DNA from: DASYLJ01 sp036009625
GTDB lineage: Bacteria; Desulfobacterota; Binatia; DP-6
DNA length: 64,000 nucleotides
Direction: 5' to 3'
Assembly (NCBI GenBank): GCA_036009625.1
Contig: DASYLJ010000096.1
Span: 1-64,000 of the forward strand
The notes beneath the pieces are model-generated. The model worked only from the letters and a program-made list of their open reading frames with translations. It was not told where the DNA came from and did no database searches. Both the position numbers and the translations under genes were made by a program. Below, in pieces: positions 51,931 to 59,510 of this stretch (position 1 is its first letter; each line of letters opens with the position of its first letter).

Positions 51931-54585
51931 TCAGGGGACGATGACGCAGGCGGCACCGCCGCAGACGTCGATGACGGCACCGTTGGTCTTCAGGAACTCC
52001 GACTTCTGGTTCCGCGCGATGGACGAGCTGCGCGGATGGGAGTGCGGATCGGCGCCCAGGGTGGGGGCCGTGTTGGTGATCGGCGGCGCCGGCGATCCGC
52101 TGTCGTAGATGACGAGCGCCGAGCCATCGAAGGGGTAGGTGACGATCGGCGGGATGCCGAAGTACGGATCGACGTCGGTGTGACGTCCCGGCACGGTGGC
52201 CGGCGAATGGATCGAGGCGCCGATGGTGCGCGTCTCGACCTCGGTGGCGACGTTGGAGACCTGGTGGTCACCGAACGCCACCTGCAGCAGCACCTTGTGC
52301 TGCGGCGTGTTGGGCAGCGGATCCGTCGTCATGTGGTGCGCGTAGCCGTTCGGCTCCGAGCGGTCCCACAGCATCTGGATCAGCGCCAGCACCAGCGGGC
52401 GCTGCAGCTGGTTCGTGTACGCCGGGTAGAGGAACGCCGAGTACGTCGTGAAGTCGGTGCTGCGGGTGAGCAGCAGCGAGTAGTTCATGCCCGGCACGCC
52501 GAGGACGCCGCGCGTGATGTCCTGCGCGATCGCCATGACGGTGCCGCCGAAGATGCCACCCTGGCTGTTGCCGTCGTAGAACACGTCGCTCGTGTCGATG
52601 ACGGGATTGCCCGAGGCGTCCTGGAAGGCCGCGTTGCCGACGAATCCATTGGCGTGGATCATCAGGCGGGCCAGGAAGAGCTGGTTGATCATCGCCTGCT
52701 GCTGGCGATCGGGGAAGGACGGGAACTTCCCGACCTCCTGGAGAATGCCGATGGCATTGCTCACGTCCTCGTCCGCCATGCCGATCCACTTCGTGGCGCA
52801 GAAGACGAAGTTGTGCTCGTTCGCCATGTCACGGACGTTGCCGCCCGAGACCTCGGTGTTCGAGCCGAGGAGGCCGTGACCGTAGATGGACGCACGCCCC
52901 GGCACCGCGGTGGCGGCGGCATTTGCCAGCGCCGCACGCGGAATGTTGCAGATGAACGACGCCGGCTGCGTCGTGGCCTGATGGATGGGCAGGCCGTTGC
53001 CGTCGAGCTGCATCCGCGCCGGTGCCGTGACGCTGTCGACGTAGCGCTCGACCTGGAACGTGCCGGTGACGCGGCGGTAGATCCGGCTGTCGACCTCGTT
53101 CTCGATGCTCGTCACGCTGAACCCCGGGGCATTGGCGCCAAGGCGGCTGAAGGCGTCGTCACGCATGAACAGGAGGCGCTCGGTGAGGCTGCGCTGGCTC
53201 GCCACCGTGAAGTCCCACGCCAGGTAGAGGTCGTTGCGCGCGATGCCGGCGTTGCCGAGCGTGGTGAAGAGATCTTCCATGTGCGGGCGACGCGCCTCGA
53301 GCGCGTCGATCCCCGTGGGCGTGTTGTCGCGGTACGCCGCGAACACGGACGCCGGCGGGATGATGGTGCCCGACGCGTCCTTCATGTTGCGCAGCGCCAC
53401 GATGTAGCGCGTGCCCTCGTCGAAGTTCACCCCGGGGTGGATGATCATCGCCTGCTGTGCCGGGTTGGTGGCGTTCGAATCGAGCTCGACCCACACGAGG
53501 TGCTGCTGCAGCGTGGTCGCGTTGATGACGACGACCGGCGTTCCGACGAGGAGCGACTGCTCGATGTCGGTGATGGGCGCGGCGCCGGTCTGGGCGAGAT
53601 CGACGCCCGGCACGCGGGTGAGGATGGTGCTGCCCGGGCTAAAGCCGTCATTCAGATTGTAGTCGGCGATCGCGACCGGGACGTTCATGTTGTTGCGCGG
53701 CATGCCGGCGATGGCGAAGTGCACGCGACGGCCGGTGTCGGTCGTGCCGTCTTCCTTCGTCAGGTAATCGCTCGGGAACGGGTACAGGCAGTCGGCCTGG
53801 TCGAGCGCATCGCAGGGGCACGTGCAGTCGAAGCTGCAGGTGGCGCCGCCGCCGCACGAGGTGCCGGGCGTGTCGCACTGCTCGCCCGGGTCGATGGTGC
53901 CGTTGATGCACGTCGGGTTGATCGTCGTGCTCGTCGTGCTGCTGGTGCTGGTCGAGGTCGAGGTGCTCGTCGACGTCGTGGTGGTGGTGACGCAGGTGGC
54001 CTCGGCCGTCGGCTTCGACACCTTGAAGAGCTTGTCGGCCTTGTTGGTGATCGTGCCGGTCGCGTAGCTCATGCTGTACGAGTCACCACCGACGATGGTG
54101 AGCAGCACGCAGCCGCCCGAGCCCGGGTTCGGCGGAACGACGACCACGGGGCCGGCCTTGCCGGAGATGACGGCCTTCACCTGGAAGGTACCGTTGCCCG
54201 ACTTCTTCACCTGGGCGCTCTTCACCGGTCCGGCGTCGCCCTTCGAGTCGTTGTACTTGTAGCCCTTCGTCGCATCTCCGCTCCAGTACGGCTTGCCCGT
54301 TGTCGGGCTGTTGCCGCTGGGCAGGATGAACGTCTGCACCGAAGGCGTTCCACCGCTCGCGGTGACGGTGAGGGTCGCGCCCCCAACCGTGGGATTGCCG
54401 ACGATGGTGTCGGGGCTCCCGGACTCCTTGGCCTTGGTGACGATCGCACGCTTCTCGGGCGTGCTCGGATTCTTCACGAGCAACTGATTCCCGAGAATCG
54501 TCTGGTCGACGGCCCCGGCGGGTATCGCCGCGGTCATGACCAGCAGGGCGGCAAGCAACGGGTGACGCATCATGTATGGCTCCAT
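51931..54585 (-). CDS. Large secreted multi-domain hydrolase, paralogue of the preceding gene
   Basis: 884 residues. Order: signal peptide (about 5-25); an N-terminal beta-rich domain (26-198, VDQTILGNQLLVKNPST; KAVISGKAGPVVVVP); a Thr/Ser linker (200-222); a Cys-rich module starting CINGTIDPGEQCDTPG (226-258, like Myxococcus disulfide repeats); and a hydrolase domain (about 260-884). The hydrolase domain matches the 662-residue neighbour, with YDGNSQGGIFGG (nucleophile Ser) and VAFGDHQVSN. The Thr/Ser linker and disulfide module suggest a cell-surface or matrix-anchored enzyme. ATGs at 54573 and 54570 are also possible starts. Substrate unknown. Confidence 0.8.
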   Translation of the reverse strand: MEPYMMRHPLLAALLVMTAAIPAGAVDQTILGNQLLVKNPSTPEKRAIVTKAKESGSPDTIVGNPTVGGATLTVTASGGTPSVQTFILPSGNSPTTGKPYWSGDATKGYKYNDSKGDAGPVKSAQVKKSGNGTFQVKAVISGKAGPVVVVPPNPGSGGCVLLTIVGGDSYSMSYATGTITNKADKLFKVSKPTAEATCVTTTTTSTSTSTSTSTSSTTSTTINPTCINGTIDPGEQCDTPGTSCGGGATCSFDCTCPCDALDQADCLYPFPSDYLTKEDGTTDTGRRVHFAIAGMPRNNMNVPVAIADYNLNDGFSPGSTILTRVPGVDLAQTGAAPITDIEQSLLVGTPVVVINATTLQQHLVWVELDSNATNPAQQAMIIHPGVNFDEGTRYIVALRNMKDASGTIIPPASVFAAYRDNTPTGIDALEARRPHMEDLFTTLGNAGIARNDLYLAWDFTVASQRSLTERLLFMRDDAFSRLGANAPGFSVTSIENEVDSRIYRRVTGTFQVERYVDSVTAPARMQLDGNGLPIHQATTQPASFICNIPRAALANAAATAVPGRASIYGHGLLGSNTEVSGGNVRDMANEHNFVFCATKWIGMADEDVSNAIGILQEVGKFPSFPDRQQQAMINQLFLARLMIHANGFVGNAAFQDASGNPVIDTSDVFYDGNSQGGIFGGTVMAIAQDITRGVLGVPGMNYSLLLTRSTDFTTYSAFLYPAYTNQLQRPLVLALIQMLWDRSEPNGYAHHMTTDPLPNTPQHKVLLQVAFGDHQVSNVATEVETRTIGASIHSPATVPGRHTDVDPYFGIPPIVTYPFDGSALVIYDSGSPAPPITNTAPTLGADPHSHPRSSSIARNQKSEFLKTNGAVIDVCGGAACVIVP

Positions 54586-54837
54586 CGGCAGCTCGGCGAG
54601 CGAGCGGGCTTGGGTGTGGTGGCGTCGCGGAGGCCCCCCTCCGCGTGACGCGTGGACATTGCGTCGGGACCGTACCGACCCGCGAGTCTTCGCGTCAATG
54701 AGAAAAGCGCGCTGGCGCCCGCGGCGGTGACCCGGCTGCCGATGTCCGCCGCACTGCGTCGCGCGCCGATTTCCACCACTTTGCGATCGCTCCGGGCCGC
54801 CTGCAGCCCTCGCGCTCTCGACAATACGCGTTGCCCC
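54586..54837. other. 252-bp intergenic stretch
   Basis: Between the end of the mgtE gene and the start of the secreted hydrolase gene, both on the minus strand, so it should hold the hydrolase promoter. I see no credible gene, hairpin with T-run or repeat in it. Confidence 0.6.
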
Positions 54838-56172
54838 CTACAGCAGGGTCCCCCGGAACAGCACGCTCGCGACGGTGAAGTAGATGATCAGCCCCGTGAC
54901 GTCGACGAGTGTCGCGACGAACGGTGCGCACGCGCTGGCGGGGTCGAACCCAAGGCGGCGGAGAATGAACGGCAGCAGGGAACCTGCCAACGTCCCGAAG
55001 GTCACGACACCTATCAAGCTCAGCGCAACGGTCAGCCCGACCAGGAGATAGTGCTCGCCGTACGAGCCGAAGAGCCCTACCCACGCCAGGATGCGAGCGA
55101 AGCCGATCGAGCCCAGGATCGTTCCGAGCACCATCCCCGCCCCCAGCTCACGCCGCACCACCCGCCACCAGTCCCCGAGCCGCACCTCACCGAGGGCCAT
55201 CGCGCGTATGACGAGCGTGGACGCCTGCGACCCCGAATTGCCCCCGCTGCTGATGATGAGCGGCACGAAGAGCGCGAGAACGACCGCGCGCTCGATCTCC
55301 TTCTCGAAGTACCCCATGGCGGTAGCCGTGAGCATCTCCCCCAGGAAAAGTGCCGAGAGCCATCCCGCACGCTTCTGCACCATGCTGCCAAACCCGACGT
55401 CCAGGTACGGCGACCCGAGCGCCTCCGACCCACCGATCCGTTGGATCTCGTCGGTCGCCTGCTCCGTCACGACGTGGACGATGTCGTCCATCGTCACGAT
55501 GCCCTGCATACGCCCCTCGCGATCCACCACCGGGAGCGCGATCAGGCGGGAACGTTGGAAGAGGCGGCTCACATCAGCCTGCGCCGTGTCCGAGGTGATC
55601 GTGACGACGTTGGTGCGCATGATGTCACGGACGTGGTGCTCGGTGTTGGCGTCGAATAGTTCGCGGAACGAAACCACCCCAAGGAGCCGCTGATCGGGCG
55701 CAAGGACGTAGGTGTAATAGATCGTCTCCACCTGCTTGCGTCCCTGGCGGCGCAGATAGGCCATTGCTTCGTCGACCGACATGTCTGGCCGCAAGCGTGC
55801 GAATCTCGTGTTCATGAGCCCGCCGGCCTGATCCTCGGCGTACGCCAATAGGCCGAGCACTTCCTTGCGCGTTGGCTCGTCGAGCAACGAGAGGAAGGCT
55901 TGATGGGCCATGCCCGGCGCCGCCTGAATGAGGTCTGCTGCGTCATCCGGAGCAAGCAGCCGGATCCACGATCGCCGCTCCCCCTCGGGCAGACCGAGAA
56001 CGATGGCGGCTTGGTCCGCCGAGCTGAGAGCGAAGAAGAGCTCCTCGGCTTCGGCCCGGGGAAGTAGAAGGAAACCCTCTACGCGCTCTTGCGGTGCCAG
56101 AAGACGCCAGACATGGGCCAGATCGGTTCCCGACAGTGGCGTATCGGATACGACTGGTTGCAGGACGGGCAT
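54838..56172 (-). CDS. mgtE: Magnesium transporter MgtE
   Basis: 444 residues. The helical N domain (LLLPRAEAEELFFAL, DDAADLIQ) and two CBS motifs (DMSVDEAMAYL; VTITSDTAQADVSRLF with GIVTMDDIV) form the Mg2+-sensing cytosolic part. Five C-terminal membrane helices include the pore-forming PLIISSGGNSGSQAST and the Asp-containing DPASACAPFVATLVDVTGLIIYF. Cytosolic Mg2+ closing of the channel is known for the family. The region upstream (56173-56374) is divergent with glyS and shows no obvious magnesium riboswitch. Confidence 0.95.
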   Translation of the reverse strand: MPVLQPVVSDTPLSGTDLAHVWRLLAPQERVEGFLLLPRAEAEELFFALSSADQAAIVLGLPEGERRSWIRLLAPDDAADLIQAAPGMAHQAFLSLLDEPTRKEVLGLLAYAEDQAGGLMNTRFARLRPDMSVDEAMAYLRRQGRKQVETIYYTYVLAPDQRLLGVVSFRELFDANTEHHVRDIMRTNVVTITSDTAQADVSRLFQRSRLIALPVVDREGRMQGIVTMDDIVHVVTEQATDEIQRIGGSEALGSPYLDVGFGSMVQKRAGWLSALFLGEMLTATAMGYFEKEIERAVVLALFVPLIISSGGNSGSQASTLVIRAMALGEVRLGDWWRVVRRELGAGMVLGTILGSIGFARILAWVGLFGSYGEHYLLVGLTVALSLIGVVTFGTLAGSLLPFILRRLGFDPASACAPFVATLVDVTGLIIYFTVASVLFRGTLL

Positions 56173-56374
56173 GGCAGTCCTTTCGTCGCAGAGACGTTGC
56201 TGACCAATTCTCGCGCGCCCGGCGCCCTACATCACGAGCACGACCACCGCCCCGCCCCACATCTGCGTGTCTGCGCGCAAGTTGGACCGCTATGCGGCCC
56301 GACACCGATTCGTCAATGGGGACCGCGTCCGGGGCCAGGTTGCAGTCCCTCCGCCCATCGGAGAAGAAGACGGG

Positions 56375-57982
56375 ATGCCCACCCCCACCGGACCGGCGCT
56401 GATGGAGCGTCTGGTCTCGCTCTGCAAGCGCCGCGGCTTCATCTTCCAGTCCTCCGAGATCTACGGCGGCATCAACGGGTTCTGGGACTACGGGCCCCTC
56501 GGCGTCGAGCTGAAGAACAACCTGCGCGACGCCTGGTGGGACGTCATGGTGCGCAATCCGCCGCTCGGTCCCGACGGCAGGGAGATCGACATCGTCGGGC
56601 TCGACTGCTCGATCATCAGCCACCCCAAGGTCTGGGAGGCCAGCGGCCACGTCGGCGGCTTCGCCGACCCCATGCAGACCTGCCGGCAGTGCAAGCGGCT
56701 CTTCCGGGCCGACCACGTCGAAGACCTGCTGGCCGAGAGTGAGTGGGTGGCCGCCCTCCTCGCGGTCTGCGAAGCAGGCACCAATCCGGGCACCTACACG
56801 GCCCCGCACGCCGAGCTGAAGCGGTGGGCCGAGACCAAGGGCCGCAAGGTCGCCCCCGGCCTCCTGCTGGTACGGAAGCCGGCCGACGTCCTCGGCAGCC
56901 TCACCGGCGACGCCTTCGACGTCCCCACCCTGCTTCGTCTGCTCTCGAGCGACGCCGCCAGCGCCGAGGGCATCCTGCCCCCCTGCCCTCACTGTGGCGG
57001 CGACCTCACCGAGCCCCGGCAGTTCAACCTGATGTTCGAGACCTACACCGGCGCGGTGCGCGACGAGGACGCCAAGGCGTACCTCCGCCCCGAGACCGCG
57101 CAGGGCATGTTCTACAACTTCAAGAACGTGATCGACTCGACGCGGGTGAAGATCCCGTTCGGCATCTGCCAGGTGGGGCGCAGCTTCCGGAACGAGGTCA
57201 CGCCGCGCAACTTCATCTTCCGCTCGCGCGAGTTCGAGCAGATGGAGCTCGAGTTCTTCGTCCACCCGAGCGAGGCCGACAAGTGGTACCAGTATTGGCG
57301 CCAGCAGCGCTTCGACTGGTGGTGCTCGCTGGGCCTCGCCGGCAAGAACCTGCGACTGCGCGACCACGAGCAGGACGAGCTGGCGCACTACGCCAAGGAG
57401 TCGGGCGGCTGCTGCGACGTCGAGTACGCCTTCCCGTTCTCTGGCGAGAAGGGCTTCACCGAGCTCGAAGGCATCGCCTACCGCAGCAACTACGATCTCA
57501 CGCAGCACCAGAAGTTCAGCGGCGTGAAGCTCGACTACTTCGACCAGGAGCGCAACGAGCGCTACCTGCCGCACGTCATCGAGCCAGCCGCGGGACTGAC
57601 GCGCGGGCTCCTCGCCGTGCTGTGCGAGTCGTACACGGTGGACGAGAGCCGTCCGTCGCCCGAGCTCATGCGCTTCCACCCGCGCCTCGCCCCGATCAAG
57701 GCAGGTGTGTTCCCGCTGGTGAACAAGGAAGGCATGCCCGAGATCGCGGAGAAGATCTTCCGCGATCTGCGCAAGAACGTCGGCCCCTGCCAGTTCGACG
57801 CCAAGCAGAGCATCGGCAAGCGCTACGCTCGCATGGACGAAGCCGGCACGCCGTTCTGCATCACCGTCGACGGGCAGTCCGTCACCGATCAGACGGTGAC
57901 GGTGCGCGATCGCGACACGGGCGCGCAGATCCGCGTCGCGGCGGATCAGATCGTGCAGTACGTCGGCGAGCGCGTGCGCTAG
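56375..57982 (+). CDS. glyS: Glycine--tRNA ligase (dimeric, archaeal/eukaryote-like type)
   Basis: 535 residues from the ATG at 56375. Class II synthetase with the GlyRS start region RRGFIFQSSEIYGG, and a CxxC...CxxC insert (CRQCK, CPHCGG) that may bind zinc. Motif 2 is IFRSREFEQMELEFF with FRNE before it, motif 3 includes AAGLTRGLLAVL, and an anticodon-binding domain covers about 430-535. It is the single-chain alpha2 type, not the alpha/beta tetramer. Its stop codon overlaps the convergent beta-helix gene's stop in CTAG (57979-57982). A Met 36 codons earlier (56267) lacks family pattern. Confidence 0.95.
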   Translation: MPTPTGPALMERLVSLCKRRGFIFQSSEIYGGINGFWDYGPLGVELKNNLRDAWWDVMVRNPPLGPDGREIDIVGLDCSIISHPKVWEASGHVGGFADPMQTCRQCKRLFRADHVEDLLAESEWVAALLAVCEAGTNPGTYTAPHAELKRWAETKGRKVAPGLLLVRKPADVLGSLTGDAFDVPTLLRLLSSDAASAEGILPPCPHCGGDLTEPRQFNLMFETYTGAVRDEDAKAYLRPETAQGMFYNFKNVIDSTRVKIPFGICQVGRSFRNEVTPRNFIFRSREFEQMELEFFVHPSEADKWYQYWRQQRFDWWCSLGLAGKNLRLRDHEQDELAHYAKESGGCCDVEYAFPFSGEKGFTELEGIAYRSNYDLTQHQKFSGVKLDYFDQERNERYLPHVIEPAAGLTRGLLAVLCESYTVDESRPSPELMRFHPRLAPIKAGVFPLVNKEGMPEIAEKIFRDLRKNVGPCQFDAKQSIGKRYARMDEAGTPFCITVDGQSVTDQTVTVRDRDTGAQIRVAADQIVQYVGERVR

Positions 57983-59487
57983 GACGACCGGCCGAGCGTC
58001 TTCGCGTCGCGCTTGAGCGCCACGAGGTGATCGGCGAGCGCGCTGCGCAGTGAGGCGTCGAGCGCCTTCGCGGCCTTGGTGTTGAGCCGCACGCGCGCGA
58101 CGGTCAGCGTCTTCACGACGCGACGGAGCACGCGCTTCCGCGCCTTGCCCGTGGCGGCATCGGCCTCCTGCAGCGCGCCGGTCGCCGTCGCGAGCTGTGC
58201 GAGCAGCTTGTCGCGCAGCTTCCCTGCCGGCACCTGCCCGGTGACGTCGGCGGTGAGCACGGCGAGCCGGCAGCCGATGGACACCACGGTGGCCTCGGCG
58301 GTGCACGCGAGGGTCGTCGTCGTCGTGCTCGACGTCACCACCGTGGTGGTCGTGGTCGTCGGCGGCACGGAGCCGAACTCGTACGCACCGACATCGACGA
58401 CGCTGTCCGCGATGCGGAGGTTGCCCTCGTAGTCGAGCTCGGGCAACCCGTTGGGTGGGGCGTTGGTCCCGGCGTTGATGAGCGTCGACGTTCCCTTCAG
58501 GTGATAGTCGGCACCGTCGCCGTCGACGTAGAGCGGATCGACGCCGTAGAGCGGCATGCCGAGACTGAAGCCGTTCAGCACGTTCGCCGCGCCGATGCCG
58601 AAGAAGGCGTTGAACCCGCCGGTGACGCTCAGCTGCGCCGACGCCGGGAAGCTCGCGCCCGGTCCGGTGGTGCGCGACACGATGTTGTTGAAGAGGTTGA
58701 GCGAGATCGTGCTGGTCGAGCCGACGCTGCTCACGTACACACCCTTCGCCGTCTGATCGAGCGTGTTGTTGACCACGTTCACCGTCGCCGCGACGCTGTC
58801 GAGCGAGTACATGACGATCGCGCTCGACGCGACGTCGTGGATGACGTTGTTCTCGACGTCGACGGTGATCTGTCCGCCGCCGCGCATGTCGAGCTGCAGG
58901 CCATCGTAGCCCGGCGTCGACGCGCTCAGGCGGTTGCGCGCGATCGTGAGGTGCGTCGTGCCCGTCGGCGGGGCCATGAGCGTGTCGACGACGTAGCCGC
59001 CGGAGGCGAGGAAATTGTCGAGGAGACGGACGTCCGCGGGGACGTCGGGATCGACCAGGATCGCCGAGCCGGTGAACGTGTTGCTGATCGAGCACCGCTG
59101 GATGGTGACCTCGTCACCCCCGGGCGACGTCGAAAGCACCACCCGGACCGAGCCATTGCTGATGGTCAGCCCCTCGAGCCGGATGACGCTCGGCCCGCCG
59201 GCCTTCCCGCCGATCAGGATGCCGAACGGCGTCGCACTGCCGCCCAGCAGCGGCGTGACACCGGGCGCGCCGGTGAGCGTGATGCCCTTCCTGATCTGCA
59301 GGGGACCGCCACCGATCGGCGCCGTCGTCACGATCTCGATACGGTCGCCGTCGTCGGCTCCATCGATGCACTCCTGCAGCGTCGTGCTGCACGGTGGCGT
59401 GCTCGGAAAACTTCGCGTGACGGCGCGGGCGGGAACGGCAGCGAGCAGCAGGCCGAGGAGCGACCACCATCGGAGGCGGCGAGTCAT
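57979..59487 (-). CDS. Secreted parallel beta-helix protein with Thr/Ser linker and C-terminal helical domain
   Basis: 502 residues from the ATG at 59487. A signal peptide (1-24, ending AVPARA) is followed by a right-handed beta-helix (about 30-370) with short Asn-ladder-like rungs (LEGLTISNGSVRVVL, VENNVIHDVASSAIVM, VNVVNNTLDQTAKGVYV). A choice-of-anchor Q-type end (YHLKGTSTLINAGTN, then VDVGAYEF) is followed by a Thr/Ser-rich linker and a Cys/Lys/Arg-rich helical domain (CTAEATVVSIGCRLAVLTADV onwards). Beta-helix proteins often bind or cleave polysaccharides; no lyase residues can be assigned. Surface location is likely. It shares the CTAG stop with glyS. Confidence 0.82.
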   Translation of the reverse strand: MTRRLRWWSLLGLLLAAVPARAVTRSFPSTPPCSTTLQECIDGADDGDRIEIVTTAPIGGGPLQIRKGITLTGAPGVTPLLGGSATPFGILIGGKAGGPSVIRLEGLTISNGSVRVVLSTSPGGDEVTIQRCSISNTFTGSAILVDPDVPADVRLLDNFLASGGYVVDTLMAPPTGTTHLTIARNRLSASTPGYDGLQLDMRGGGQITVDVENNVIHDVASSAIVMYSLDSVAATVNVVNNTLDQTAKGVYVSSVGSTSTISLNLFNNIVSRTTGPGASFPASAQLSVTGGFNAFFGIGAANVLNGFSLGMPLYGVDPLYVDGDGADYHLKGTSTLINAGTNAPPNGLPELDYEGNLRIADSVVDVGAYEFGSVPPTTTTTTVVTSSTTTTTLACTAEATVVSIGCRLAVLTADVTGQVPAGKLRDKLLAQLATATGALQEADAATGKARKRVLRRVVKTLTVARVRLNTKAAKALDASLRSALADHLVALKRDAKTLGRSS

Positions 59488-59510
59488 GCGCCGCTGATAG
59501 GCGCTCGACG

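Noticed and set aside
56173..56374. Possible magnesium riboswitch upstream of mgtE
   Set aside because: I see no M-box-like conserved stems; a covariance-model search would be decisive.
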